64,000 bases of DNA from Bradyrhizobium zhengyangense (lineage in GTDB: Bacteria; Pseudomonadota; Alphaproteobacteria; Rhizobiales; Xanthobacteraceae): the NCBI RefSeq assembly GCF_022012435.1, contig NZ_JAKLUA010000023.1, positions 1 through 64,000 of the forward strand, written 5' to 3'. Numbering within the stretch: position 1 is the stretch's first letter; the number at the start of each line of letters is the position of its first letter. A model generated the notes under the pieces. It saw only the letters and a program-made list of their open reading frames with translations, did no database searches and was not told the DNA's origin. The translations under genes were made by a program, and so were the position numbers. Shown here in pieces: positions 8,052 to 16,528 of the stretch.

Positions 8052-9206
8052 GTGAGCGTCTCCAGAGATGAACAGTCAAAAACCGGCTCCGATCTGACGC
8101 GGGGCATGGCTTGGGCCGTTGCCGTCGGCGGCATCGCCGTCGTCCTGTTCTCCGCGGCACTCGTCTTCACCTGGTACTTTGCCACCACCCTGCTCCTGAT
8201 CTTCACCGGCATGCTGCTCGGCGTCGGCCTCAACGCGCTGACCAATGCGCTCGGGCGCCGCGTGCACCTGCCGCATGCGGTGCGGCTTGCGATTGTTTGT
8301 TTCGTCCTTGCGGCATTGTTTGCGGGTGTCGCCTATCTCGGCGGCGCGACCATTGCCGAGCAGGCCTCGGTGCTCAGCAACACCATCAAGTCGCAGATCT
8401 CGCATGTCAGGTCGTTCCTGGAGAACCACGGCATCGACACCAGCGTCTTCGATCTCGGCAATGCAAGCTCCGCCGCCCCCTCGACCTCGGCCGATACGCC
8501 GTCGGCCCCTCCGCCGAACTCGAACACACGTGCCCCATTGCCGGGCGCAGGCGCACTAGCCTCCAACGGCGGGGCGATCGTGAGCCAGACCTTCAAGCTG
8601 CTGTTCGGCGCGATCAGCGCCGTCGGCAATATTTTTATCGTGCTTTTCCTGGGGCTCGCCTTCGCAGCCCAACCAGGCGTCTACCACGACGGGCTGCTGT
8701 TCCTCGCACCGGCCAAGCATCGCCTCCGCGCGACGCTGATCATTGACCGGATCGGCGAGACGCTGGAGCGCTGGCTGATCGCGCAGATCATCGTCATGCT
8801 TGCGGTCGGCGTCGTGACCTGGATCGGGCTTGCCATCATCGGCATACCCGGCTCGTTCATCCTGGGAATCCAGGCCGGCCTGCTCGCCTTCATCCCGACC
8901 GTCGGCGCCATCATCGCCGGCGTTGTCGTGGTGCTGGCGAGCCTCGCCTCGGGCTGGATTCCGGCACTATCGGCGCTGATTCTGTTCCTCGGCGTGCATA
9001 CGATGGAGAGCTACGTGCTGACGCCGCTGCTCCAGCGCCAGGCGCTGGACATCCCGCCGGCCACGCTGTTCGCGTTCCAGATCCTGCTCGGCGTTGTCTT
9101 CGGAATCTGGGGCCTGGCCCTGGCGCTGCCACTTGTCGCCATCGCCAAGGTCATGATCGATCATTTCAAGACGTACGAGGCGCCGCCCCCGGCCGAGGCG
9201 GCGTAG
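8052..9206 (+). CDS. AI-2E family transporter (YdiK/TqsA-like permease)
   Basis: The 384-residue integral membrane protein has about eight hydrophobic segments and a soluble, Ser/Pro/Ala-rich insertion near residues 135-170. The C-terminal half carries the family pattern GIPGSFILGIQAGLLAFIP and HTMESYVLTPLLQRQAL. The family was named for AI-2 export by TqsA, but many members act as exporters or ion antiporters with unknown cargo. The GTG at 8052, six bases after AAAGGA, fits better than the upstream GTG at 8022. It is transcribed divergently from the hydrolase gene. Confidence 0.88.
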   Translation: MSVSRDEQSKTGSDLTRGMAWAVAVGGIAVVLFSAALVFTWYFATTLLLIFTGMLLGVGLNALTNALGRRVHLPHAVRLAIVCFVLAALFAGVAYLGGATIAEQASVLSNTIKSQISHVRSFLENHGIDTSVFDLGNASSAAPSTSADTPSAPPPNSNTRAPLPGAGALASNGGAIVSQTFKLLFGAISAVGNIFIVLFLGLAFAAQPGVYHDGLLFLAPAKHRLRATLIIDRIGETLERWLIAQIIVMLAVGVVTWIGLAIIGIPGSFILGIQAGLLAFIPTVGAIIAGVVVVLASLASGWIPALSALILFLGVHTMESYVLTPLLQRQALDIPPATLFAFQILLGVVFGIWGLALALPLVAIAKVMIDHFKTYEAPPPAEAA

Positions 9207-9255
9207 AGCATGATCCGGAAAAGTGTGTAGCGGTTCTCCGAAAGATCTGCTCCCG
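9207..9255 (+). repeat. Dispersed rhizobial intergenic repeat (partial)
   Basis: Directly after the permease stop, the stretch starting GAGCATGATCCGGAAAAGTG and continuing through GCGGTTCTCCGAAAGATC resembles a short repeat very common in Bradyrhizobiaceae intergenic regions. No second copy was found in this window, so the call rests on recall of the motif. Confidence 0.4.
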
Positions 9256-9268
9256 AAATAAAGCCGGC

Positions 9269-9565
9269 TCAAGTCGTCAGCACGGTCTCGGTGTGCTCGA
9301 CTTCCGGAGGCGAGGCAAAATACTGGCCGACGAGGCCGCGCCATTCGGTGAAATTCTCGGAACCACGAAAATCGACGGTGTGGTTCTCCAGCGTCGCCCA
9401 TTTCACCATCAGTCGATAGCGCTGCGGCTTCTCGATCGACTTGTGCAATTCGAAACCGTGAAAGCCCTTAGAACGGCCGAAGGCGGCTTTGGCCTTGGCG
9501 ACGGCGGCCTCAAAGTCCTTCTCGCTACCCGGCTTGACGTCGATTTGCGCGATCTCGGTGATCAT
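9269..9565 (-). CDS. Antibiotic biosynthesis monooxygenase (ABM) domain protein
   Basis: The 98-residue single-domain protein has a dimeric alpha-beta barrel pattern: MITEIAQIDVKPGSEKDF, then FHGFELHKSIEKPQRY and a W-x-TLENHTVDFRGS segment. The ABM family includes small monooxygenases and heme-degrading enzymes, but many members have no assigned reaction. I chose the ATG at 9565 because GGGGTGG precedes it; the ATG at 9580 has no ribosome site. Confidence 0.82.
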   Translation of the reverse strand: MITEIAQIDVKPGSEKDFEAAVAKAKAAFGRSKGFHGFELHKSIEKPQRYRLMVKWATLENHTVDFRGSENFTEWRGLVGQYFASPPEVEHTETVLTT

Positions 9566-9616
9566 CGGTTTCCACCCCATTGTCTGGTGGCCGTGTCTAG
9601 CGCAGACGGACGCAAA

Positions 9617-9645
9617 GAAAAAGGCGCCGAAACGGCGCCCTGCCC
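9617..9645 (-). terminator. Rho-independent terminator downstream of the 9665-9901 gene
   Basis: On the minus strand GGCGCCG-TTT-CGGCGCC (complement of 9623-9639) is followed by TTTTTCTTTG. It lies 20 bases after the stop of the small gene at 9665, which supports that gene being expressed. Confidence 0.8.
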
Positions 9646-9664
9646 GACCGAAAATGCGGCGCTG

Positions 9665-9901
9665 TCAGCCGAACAGCAGCGCGGTGCCGGCGACGACAAG
9701 CGCGCAACCTAGAAACAACGCGATCGGCCAATAACTACGGCCCTGGGTATAGCGCCCCTGGGCGCGGCGCTCGGCAATCAGCGCCGTCTCGTATTCGTCC
9801 GCTGTCGAGAACAGACACGCGAAACCACCGCGTGCCGAACTTGCGGCGGCTTCGAGCGACATCAGGGCAGCTTGCGGGTTCTGTCGACGGATCGATTCCA
9901 T
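9665..9901 (-). CDS. Small hypothetical membrane protein
   Basis: This 78-residue protein has no family I recognise. The first half is polar (residues 1-55) and the last 22 residues form a single hydrophobic helix (WPIALFLGCALVVAGTALLFG), as in a tail-anchored membrane protein. A good terminator follows it. The ribosome site before 9901 is weak and a later ATG at 9862 is possible. The gene lies downstream of a diguanylate cyclase on the same strand. Confidence 0.55.
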   Translation of the reverse strand: MESIRRQNPQAALMSLEAAASSARGGFACLFSTADEYETALIAERRAQGRYTQGRSYWPIALFLGCALVVAGTALLFG

Positions 9902-9957
9902 GACCGCAATGGTGGAACCGAATGGTAAACAGAGAATTACCGCGAGCCGTGTTCGTC

Positions 9958-11190
9958 TCAGGCCGTGGCCGGCTGTGTCTTGGACGGTCCCTTGGGAACG
10001 CCGATCCGCGCGGCGCTCTGGCGGCGCCAGTTCTCCAGCGACAGCGGCAGTTCCTCAGCCGCCTCGACGCGGTTACGACCACCGCGCTTGGCCTGGTAGA
10101 GCGCCGTGTCGGCGGACGCCAGCAACACCTCTAGCTCGGTGCCGGCAGGCCCGCCCGCCACGCCGATGCTGACGGTGGTGTCGACAGGCCCCTCCTCGAC
10201 CACGACGCCTGATGTCTGGAACGCCTCGCGCACGCGTTCGGCGACCAGCACGCCTTCTTCAAGCGCGCACGGAAGCAGCGCGGCGAACTCCTCGCCGCCG
10301 ATGCGGCCCGACAGGTCCGAGATGCGCAGATTGTTGACGACGATGGTCGAGAACAGTCTCAGCATCTCGTCGCCGGCGGGATGGCCGAAGCGGTCGTTGA
10401 TCGACTTGAAATGGTCGATGTCGAAGATCATCACCGTGACAGGGCGGCCGCCCTTGGCCTCGCGCTCGATCATGCGCGCGCAGGCTTCCGAGAAGCCGCG
10501 GCGGTTGAGCATGCCGGTCAAGGGATCCGTCGATGCAGCGGTGCGATGCGCGGTGACGGTGCGCTCGGACACCAGCATGAAGATCACGAACACGGTGCCG
10601 ACGGCATAGAGGATGAGCTCGACCGCGAACACGGTGACCCAGACGCTGGTAGAGAAACCGGCGTCATGCGGGCGTAGGAAGCTGCCGAGCAGGATCGGCA
10701 GCATCAGCACGCAGCCGTGCATCACGGGCACGACGAAAGCCGGCCAGCGCCGTTGCAGGCTCTTGCGCCGTTCGACCCAGAGCTCGCTTGCGGTCAGCGC
10801 CGCATAGACCGAGACGATGCCGGCGCCGATGATCATGCGCAGCATCGAGGCCGTGGGATCGAGCAACGTCGCGGCCGCGACCCACGCGAGTGCGCCGAAT
10901 ACCAGACCCGGCCAGTTCGGCTTGCGGCCGTGGAAGACGCGCGCCGCGTTCCACACCATGCCGCAGGCGACGAAGCCGACCGCGTTCAAGGCGAGATAGA
11001 GATACGGGCCGAGCTTGTCGCCGGTCGCGGTCCACAGCGCGACAGAGGACGCGCCGAGCAGATAGGCGGTGCCCCACCATTTCAGCGCGGGGCTGTTCTC
11101 CTGCTTGCCGAAAAACACCATCATGGCGCCGAGCAATGCGGCGACCATCGTGGCGACCAAATAGAGCGTGATGCTATCGAGCGACATCAT
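9958..11190 (-). CDS. Membrane-anchored diguanylate cyclase (GGDEF)
   Basis: The 410-residue protein has six or seven hydrophobic helices in residues 1-205, then a GGDEF domain starting DPLTGMLNRRGF and containing the active-site motif GGEEF near residue 300. Five residues before that motif is RISD, an RxxD inhibitory site, so product feedback by c-di-GMP is likely. The enzyme would make c-di-GMP from two GTP at the membrane. No EAL domain is present. GAAGGGGG precedes the ATG at 11190. Confidence 0.93.
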   Translation of the reverse strand: MMSLDSITLYLVATMVAALLGAMMVFFGKQENSPALKWWGTAYLLGASSVALWTATGDKLGPYLYLALNAVGFVACGMVWNAARVFHGRKPNWPGLVFGALAWVAAATLLDPTASMLRMIIGAGIVSVYAALTASELWVERRKSLQRRWPAFVVPVMHGCVLMLPILLGSFLRPHDAGFSTSVWVTVFAVELILYAVGTVFVIFMLVSERTVTAHRTAASTDPLTGMLNRRGFSEACARMIEREAKGGRPVTVMIFDIDHFKSINDRFGHPAGDEMLRLFSTIVVNNLRISDLSGRIGGEEFAALLPCALEEGVLVAERVREAFQTSGVVVEEGPVDTTVSIGVAGGPAGTELEVLLASADTALYQAKRGGRNRVEAAEELPLSLENWRRQSAARIGVPKGPSKTQPATA

Positions 11191-11344
11191 GTCGGCCCCC
11201 TTCTAAACATAGCAGTTACGCGATCGGCCCAGCCGACTTGCGCGCCCTTCCAGATGCGACGCTAGGTCCGGCGAGTTCCATTCAGGTTTTCACGCGGGCC
11301 CAAGTTTTCGGGAAACACGCGCTCAATTTGCGTACAAACGAACA

Positions 11345-11377
11345 ACAAAAAAGGCGCTGAAATCAGCGCCTTTTTGC
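11345..11377 (-). terminator. Terminator of rplM-rpsI (bidirectional shape)
   Basis: GGCGCTG-N4-CAGCGCC is flanked by A-runs on one side and T-runs on the other, so it can work on either strand. It lies about 45 bases after the rpsI stop; no plus-strand gene feeds it. Confidence 0.85.
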
Positions 11378-11419
11378 TTCTCATTGAAGCCGCTTTCGCG
11401 GCGAATGTGACCGAAGCGA

Positions 11420-11902
11420 TTAACGCTTCGAGAACTGGAAGGACCGGCGGGCCTTGGCCTTGCCGTACTTCTTGCGCTCGACCACGCGGGAGTCGCGGGT
11501 GAGGAAGCCGCCCTTCTTGAGCACGGTGCGCAGCTCCGGCTCAAAATAGGTGAGCGCCTTGGAGATGCCGTGACGGACCGCGCCGGCCTGGCCGGACAGA
11601 CCGCCGCCGGCGACGGTGCAGATCACGTCGTACTGGCCCGAACGCTGGGCCACCGAGAACGGCTGCTCGATCATCATGCGCAGCACGGGACGAGCGAAAT
11701 AGACCTCGACCTCGCGCGAATTGACGGTGACCTTGCCGGCGCCCGGCTTGATCCAGACGCGGGCAACCGCGTCCTTGCGCTTGCCGGTGGCGTAGGCGCG
11801 GTTGAACTTGTCGACCTTCTTCTCGTGCTTGGGCGCATCGGGCGCCACAACTGCGGTCTTGAGCTGCGAAAGCTGGTCGAGCGACTGAATGGATTCGGCC
11901 AT
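11420..11902 (-). CDS. rpsI: 30S ribosomal protein S9
   Basis: The 160-residue protein has an alphaproteobacterial N-terminal extension (about residues 1-30) before the conserved YATGKRKDAVARVW. The GGGLSGQAGAVRHGISKAL loop and the basic C-terminal tail ending FQFSKR, which reaches the ribosomal P-site tRNA, are intact. It follows rplM with a 2-base gap in the universally paired L13-S9 operon. Confidence 0.98.
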   Translation of the reverse strand: MAESIQSLDQLSQLKTAVVAPDAPKHEKKVDKFNRAYATGKRKDAVARVWIKPGAGKVTVNSREVEVYFARPVLRMMIEQPFSVAQRSGQYDVICTVAGGGLSGQAGAVRHGISKALTYFEPELRTVLKKGGFLTRDSRVVERKKYGKAKARRSFQFSKR

Positions 11903-11904
11903 GA

Positions 11905-12369
11905 TTATGCGGCCCTCGTGTTCTTGCGGTTCAACTTGGCGATGTCCAGCTTCTCGGGCGTCTGGGCCTCGTGCGGATGATCGGCACCACCGTAGACACG
12001 GAGGTTGCCCATCTGGACGCGACCAAGCGGACCACGCGGGATCATGCGCTCGACGGCCTTCTCGAGCACGCGCTCGGGATGCTTGCCTTCAAGGATCTGG
12101 CGCGCGGTGCGCTCCTTGACGTGGCCGACATAGCCGGTGTGCTTGTAGTAGGTCTTCTGCTCGCGCTTGCGACCGGTGAGGACCGCATGCTGGGCGTTGA
12201 TGATGATGACGTTGTCGCCGCAATCAACGTGCGGGGTGTAGGTCGGAAGGTGTTTGCCGCGCAGACGCATGGCAACGATGGTGGCGAGACGGCCGACGAC
12301 CAGACCCTTGGCGTCGATCAGCACCCACTTCTTCGTCACCTCGGCCGGCTTTGCCGAAAAGGTTTTCAT
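11905..12369 (-). CDS. rplM: 50S ribosomal protein L13
   Basis: The 154-residue protein has the family landmarks KKWVLIDAKGLVVGRLA, GDNVIIINA and the basic ERMIPRGPLGR. The start at 12369 (MKTFSAKPAEV) gives the standard alphaproteobacterial form; an open extension to 12462 is not conserved. It is the first gene of the rplM-rpsI operon. Confidence 0.98.
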   Translation of the reverse strand: MKTFSAKPAEVTKKWVLIDAKGLVVGRLATIVAMRLRGKHLPTYTPHVDCGDNVIIINAQHAVLTGRKREQKTYYKHTGYVGHVKERTARQILEGKHPERVLEKAVERMIPRGPLGRVQMGNLRVYGGADHPHEAQTPEKLDIAKLNRKNTRAA

Positions 12370-12427
12370 GTCAGAGTTTTCCGTGGACGGGGAATAGCGG
12401 CGCGAACACCGCACCGGACTGCGCGGG

Positions 12428-12456
12428 TTTCTAGAGAAGAGACACGCAACGGTCAA
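12428..12456 (-). promoter_or_regulatory. Probable sigma-70-type promoter of rplM-rpsI
   Basis: On the minus strand TTGACC (complement of 12451-12456) is separated by 17 bases from TAGAAA (complement of 12428-12433), about 60 bases upstream of rplM. The -10 box is imperfect. An AT-rich block at 12470-12525 lies further upstream and could act as an UP-type element. Confidence 0.5.
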
Positions 12457-12528
12457 TGCCAAACGATCTATTTTATATCAGCAAAATCAATATCTTAAAA
12501 TTATGGTGCTATATTACCTGCGAAAACC

Positions 12529-12957
12529 TCAAACATTCGGAATGGAATAGGTCGATGTGACGTGGGCAATCGGGTCCGGCGAGGTCCCGGACAACAGCTT
12601 GACCTCCCCGACCGCCAGCCGCTTGCCGAGCTTGAGCAGCCGGGCCTCCGCCAGCACATCCTGCCCGGGTTGGCCCTTGCGCAGGAAATTGATGTTGAGA
12701 TTGGTGGTCACCGCGAGCCCGATCGGTCCGATCGCGGAGAGCAGCACCACGTACATGGCGAAATCGGCGAGCGCCATCAGCGTCGGGCCGGATACGGTTC
12801 CACCCGGCCGCAGCATCTTCTCACCGTAACGCTGTCGCAAAAGGCAGGTCTGGCCGTCCGCGCTCTCGATCGTGATGTCGTCGCCGCTGAAGGCCTGGGG
12901 AAATTCGTCGCGGAGAAACTGCTCAAGCTCCGCCACGCTCATTTTCGCTGCCGCCAT
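12529..12957 (-). CDS. PaaI-family hotdog thioesterase
   Basis: The roughly 142-residue protein shows the hotdog pattern: RPGGTVSGPTLMALADFAMY is the central helix with its catalytic-region aspartate, followed by LAVTTNLNINFLRKGQPGQD and VTSTYSIP. The family hydrolyses acyl-CoA thioesters, often aromatic or medium-chain. The ATG at 12957 is preceded by GGTGGGGAA; a GTG at 12969 is the alternative. It is divergent from a crotonase-like gene, suggesting a shared acyl-CoA role. Confidence 0.85.
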   Translation of the reverse strand: MAAAKMSVAELEQFLRDEFPQAFSGDDITIESADGQTCLLRQRYGEKMLRPGGTVSGPTLMALADFAMYVVLLSAIGPIGLAVTTNLNINFLRKGQPGQDVLAEARLLKLGKRLAVGEVKLLSGTSPDPIAHVTSTYSIPNV

Positions 12958-13042
12958 GCCGTTCCCCACCCTCGCTTCACGTCGCCTGCTACATTAGGTT
13001 ACTGCATCATCTAACTGTAATAATCCAATCGGAAACGCCGCA

Positions 13043-13867
13043 ATGTCCACCCAGGCCGCCCGCGCTCCCTCCCCGCATCAGCCAATTCTGCTGCGCGAAA
13101 TGGTCGGCCCGATCGCGGTCCTGATCCTCAACCGGCCGGCGGCACGCAACAGCCTGTCGACGGCGATGATCGCCAGCCTGCATGCCGAGCTACATGACAT
13201 CAGCAACGACAAGGCCGTCCGCGGTGTCGTGCTGGCGGCCAACGGTCCCGCCTTCTCGGCCGGCCATGACATGAAGGAGCTGACTGCGCGCCGCACTGAT
13301 CCCGACCGTGGCCGCGCCTTCTTCGCCGAGGCCATGAATGCCTGCAGCACGATGATGCAGGCGATCGTGCACCTGCCGAAGCCGGTGGTCGCTGCCGTCC
13401 AGGGCATCGCAACCGCGGCTGGCTGTCAGCTCGTCGCGAGCTGCGATCTTGCGATTGCATCGGAAGCGGCGAGTTTCGCTACGCCCGGTGTCGATATCGG
13501 CCTGTTCTGCTCGACGCCGATGGTGGCGCTGTCACGCAACGTGCCGCGCAAGCAGGCGATGGAGATGCTGCTGACGGGCGAGCCGGTCCCGGCCGCGCGC
13601 GCGAGAGAGATCGGCCTGGTCAATCGCGTCGTCGCCGCCGGCACCGAGCGGGATGCTGCGATTGCGCTGGCCGAGCAGGTCGCCCTGAAATCCGCCTACA
13701 CCATCAAGCTCGGAAAGGAGGCGTTCTACCGCCAGGCCGAAATGAGCCTTGCGGATGCCTATCGCTATGCGGCAGAGGTGATGACCGAAAACATGATGGC
13801 TCGCGACGCTGAAGAAGGCATCGGCGCCTTCATCGAGAAGCGCACGCCGACATGGCGGGATGAGTGA
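13043..13867 (+). CDS. Enoyl-CoA hydratase/isomerase family protein, ECHDC3-like
   Basis: This 274-residue crotonase-fold protein shows NGPAFSAGHDMKEL, an oxyanion-hole region, then GIATAAGCQLVASCDLA and TPGVDIGLFCSTP. Both glutamates of true enoyl-CoA hydratases are replaced: the position in GGGCE is Gln (GCQ) and the one in QPE is Gly (TPG). The pattern FATPGV-GLFCSTP with the C-terminal EGI-AF-EKR-P-W matches ECHDC3, a poorly defined mitochondrial paralogue in animals. It probably binds an acyl-CoA, but classical hydration is unlikely. Confidence 0.87.
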   Translation: MSTQAARAPSPHQPILLREMVGPIAVLILNRPAARNSLSTAMIASLHAELHDISNDKAVRGVVLAANGPAFSAGHDMKELTARRTDPDRGRAFFAEAMNACSTMMQAIVHLPKPVVAAVQGIATAAGCQLVASCDLAIASEAASFATPGVDIGLFCSTPMVALSRNVPRKQAMEMLLTGEPVPAARAREIGLVNRVVAAGTERDAAIALAEQVALKSAYTIKLGKEAFYRQAEMSLADAYRYAAEVMTENMMARDAEEGIGAFIEKRTPTWRDE

Positions 13868-13878
13868 CACTCTAGCAT

Positions 13879-13959
13879 CGTCATTCCGGGGCGGCTCGCA
13901 GAGCAGAACCCGGAATCTCGAGATTCCGGGTTCGCGCTATCGCGCGCCCCGGAATGACG
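13879..13959 (+). repeat. Nested palindromic intergenic repeat
   Basis: The outer arms CGTCATTCCGGGGCG (13879-13893) and CGCCCCGGAATGACG (13945-13959) are perfect inverted repeats of 15 bp. Inside lies a perfect 28-bp palindrome at 13906-13933. The same core (CATTCCGGG/CCCGGAATG) recurs at 61754-61789. This is a typical dispersed Bradyrhizobium element and would form a long hairpin in RNA between the crotonase and CoA-binding genes. Confidence 0.85.
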
Positions 13960-13969
13960 GAAAGAAAAA

Positions 13970-14554
13970 ATGAACCACGACGCCTATCCCGACAATTATA
14001 TCCGCAGCATCCTCAACAGCGTGAAGTCCATTGCGATGGTCGGCGCCTCGCCGATCAACGTGCGGCCGAGCTACTTTGCGTTCAAATATCTGGCGCAGCG
14101 CGGCTATGACATGATCCCGGTCAACCCTGGACATGTCGGCAAAGATCTGCTCGGAAAGCCATTCGTCGCCTCGCTTCGCGACATCGGCCGCCCCATCGAC
14201 ATGATCGACATCTTCCGCAACTCCAGCCACATCATGCCCGTGGTCGAGGAGGCGCTGACGCTCGCTCCTCTGCCGAAGGTGATCTGGATGCAGCTCGGCG
14301 CGCATGACGATGCCGCAGCTGAAAAGGCGGAAGCGGCCGGTATTAAGGTCGTGATGAACCGCTGCCCCAAGATCGAATATGGCCGACTGTCGTCGGAGAT
14401 CTCCTGGATGGGCGTCAATTCGCGTACGCTGAGCTCCAAGCGTCCGCCGGCGCCGACGCAGGGCATGCGTCTATCCCTCAATCGGATGAGTGTCGGCGGT
14501 GGCGACACCGCCGCCTCCGATCGCGCCGCCAAAAACAAGAGCGAGCAAAGCTGA
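13970..14554 (+). CDS. CoA-binding domain protein (YccU-like)
   Basis: The 194-residue protein has a Rossmann-type CoA_binding domain (about residues 12-145): SIAMVGASPINVRPSY is the nucleotide-binding turn and VWMQLGAHDD the later strand. A variable basic/Ser-rich tail follows. YccU-like proteins bind CoA in vitro, but their role is unknown. The neighbouring O-acetylhomoserine sulfhydrylase lies 137 bases downstream in the same direction, a pairing I recall from related genomes. Confidence 0.88.
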   Translation: MNHDAYPDNYIRSILNSVKSIAMVGASPINVRPSYFAFKYLAQRGYDMIPVNPGHVGKDLLGKPFVASLRDIGRPIDMIDIFRNSSHIMPVVEEALTLAPLPKVIWMQLGAHDDAAAEKAEAAGIKVVMNRCPKIEYGRLSSEISWMGVNSRTLSSKRPPAPTQGMRLSLNRMSVGGGDTAASDRAAKNKSEQS

Positions 14555-14691
14555 CGCAATTGCGAAGGATTCGTTTCGCGAACGCGTCAATGGGTAGCAC
14601 GATCGTTGCGATGTGAAGCCGCGGCTTGACGCCGGGCACGGCTCCCATCAGCATGCCGCGCGATTTCAGACCCCAAGAACAGGACGCCTCA

Positions 14692-15972
14692 ATGAGCGAT
14701 CGCCTTCCGGGATTTTCCACCCTCGCCGTGCATGCCGGCGCACAGCCCGATCCGACCACTGGTGCGCGCGCGACTCCGATTTATCAGACAACATCGTTCG
14801 TCTTTAACGACGCCGACCACGCCGCCTCGCTGTTCGGCCTGCAGGCGTTCGGCAACATCTATACCCGCATCGGCAACCCGACCAACGCGGTGTTGGAGGA
14901 GCGCGTTGCCGCGCTCGAAGGCGGCACCGCCGCGCTGGCGGTCGCCTCGGGCCATGCCGCACAGGTCGTGGTCCTGCAGCAATTGCTCCAGCCGGGCGAC
15001 GAGTTCATCGCCGCGCGAAAGCTTTATGGCGGCTCGATCAACCAGTTCACGCACGCATTCAAGAGCTTCGGCTGGAACGTGGTGTGGGCCGACCCCGATG
15101 ATATCGCGAGCTTCGAGCGCGCCGTGACGCCGCGCACGAAGGTGATCTTCATCGAGTCCATTGCCAATCCCGCTGGCAGCATCACCGACATCGAGGCGAT
15201 CTCGTCGGTGGCGCGCAAGGCTGGCGTGCCGCTGATCGTCGACAATACCTTGGCCTCGCCCTATCTGATCCGCCCCATAGATCACGGCGCCGACATCGTT
15301 GTGCACTCGTTGACAAAGTTCCTGGGCGGTCACGGCAATTCGCTCGGTGGCATCATCGTCGATGCCGGCACCTTCGATTGGTCGACGGGCGGCAAATATC
15401 CGATGCTCTCCGAGCCGCGGCCCGAATATCACGGCATCCGCCTGCAGGAGACGTTCGGCAATTTCGCCTTCGCGATCGCCTGCCGCGTGCTGGGCTTACG
15501 CGACCTCGGCCCGGCACTGTCGCCTTTCAACGCCTTCATGATCCTGACCGGCATCGAGACGCTGCCGCTGCGCATGCAGAAGCACTGCGACAACGCCAAG
15601 GCGGTCGCCGAATTCCTCGCCGGCCACCCTGCCGTGGCCTCGGTGAACTATGCGGGCCTGGCCAGCGACAAGTATAACCAGCTCGCGCGCAAATATGCGC
15701 CCAGGGGCGCAGGCGCCGTGTTCACCTTCAGCCTGAAGGGCGGCTATGACGCGGGCGTCAATTTAGTGTCGAAACTGCAGCTGTTCTCGCACCTCGCCAA
15801 TGTCGGCGACACCCGCTCGCTCGTCATCCACCCGGCCTCGACCACTCACAGCCAGCTCGACGACGCGGCCAAGGTGAAGTCCGGCGCCGGTCCCGACGTG
15901 GTGCGTCTGTCGATCGGCATCGAGGACAAGGAAGACCTGATCGCAGACCTGGAGCAGGCCCTGAGCGCGTAG
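14692..15972 (+). CDS. metY: O-acetylhomoserine aminocarboxypropyltransferase (sulfhydrylase)
   Basis: This 426-residue PLP enzyme of the Cys/Met metabolism family makes homocysteine from O-acetylhomoserine and sulfide. The PLP lysine is in HSLTKFLGG (about residue 209), and TSGHA-type cofactor contacts are seen in VASGHAAQ. The C-terminal HPASTTHSQLD motif is diagnostic of the family. The start at 14692 follows AGGA by seven bases; an in-frame upstream extension to 14626 is not conserved. Despite its place in methionine synthesis, I saw no SAM riboswitch upstream. Confidence 0.93.
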   Translation: MSDRLPGFSTLAVHAGAQPDPTTGARATPIYQTTSFVFNDADHAASLFGLQAFGNIYTRIGNPTNAVLEERVAALEGGTAALAVASGHAAQVVVLQQLLQPGDEFIAARKLYGGSINQFTHAFKSFGWNVVWADPDDIASFERAVTPRTKVIFIESIANPAGSITDIEAISSVARKAGVPLIVDNTLASPYLIRPIDHGADIVVHSLTKFLGGHGNSLGGIIVDAGTFDWSTGGKYPMLSEPRPEYHGIRLQETFGNFAFAIACRVLGLRDLGPALSPFNAFMILTGIETLPLRMQKHCDNAKAVAEFLAGHPAVASVNYAGLASDKYNQLARKYAPRGAGAVFTFSLKGGYDAGVNLVSKLQLFSHLANVGDTRSLVIHPASTTHSQLDDAAKVKSGAGPDVVRLSIGIEDKEDLIADLEQALSA

Positions 15973-16084
15973 AGCACTACCGTCCATCCGCACCGGGATC
16001 TGGCGCTGCGCCTTGCCGAGGGCTCCGCGCCAGCTTCCGTGGCTACGGTCGCTCAACGTCCACGATCCGACATGATCGTGGTGA

Positions 16085-16423
16085 TTGCGGCTGCACAAGG
16101 ATGGCCACGAACATGGCCGTACCGACGCGATCATCCTCTTTCACGACAGCACGCTGGTCTACAAGGCGCTGCGCATGATCGGGCTGTACATGAAGAAGTC
16201 GGGACAAAGCCACGTGTTCGCGAAGAACAATGAGTCTGATGTTGCGGCCCTCTTCCTTGGAAAATTCGCCGACATCGATTTCGCGCGAGAATTCGGTCAA
16301 GCCGCGAACCGGGACGAACTTTTCGAGAGGTCGGAAACGGAAGTGATCCAGCACGTTCTGAAGAACAGGGTGAGCATTCAGTTCGACGCGGCCGTCACCC
16401 CGGTCCGGACGATTCCTGCCTGA
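16085..16423 (+). pseudogene. Fragment, probably the C-terminal end of a SAM-dependent methyltransferase
   Basis: The reading frame keeps a coding-like stretch, with DAIILFHDSTLVYKALR followed by an acidic/aromatic tail of about 70 residues. IILFHDS resembles the last core strand of Methyltransf_24-type proteins. An in-frame stop (16082-16084) lies immediately upstream and no SAM-binding N-terminus is found in any frame back to the metY stop. I read it as a 5'-deleted remnant; a short functional protein starting at the TTG cannot be excluded. The rest of 15973-16528 holds nothing else that I can support. Confidence 0.45.
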
Positions 16424-16528
16424 TCAGCGGAGCGCGTGAAAGCGCTTGGAAACGGGCCACGGTTAACAGTCATTAACCATATCTGCCGCATAGATCGTTC
16501 TTGGATCGCCTTTGATTCGGAGCCGACG

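Noticed and set aside
12370..12462. N-terminal extension of rplM
   Set aside because: It includes the promoter-proximal leader, is absent from L13 proteins, and would overlap the -10 region.
14555..14691. Possible SAM-II riboswitch upstream of metY
   Set aside because: I looked for the conserved pseudoknot blocks and did not find them; the interval shows no convincing structure.
16463..16476. Full CtrA binding site
   Set aside because: The two TTAA blocks are six bases apart, not the seven required by the consensus, so it is listed only as a low-interest observation.
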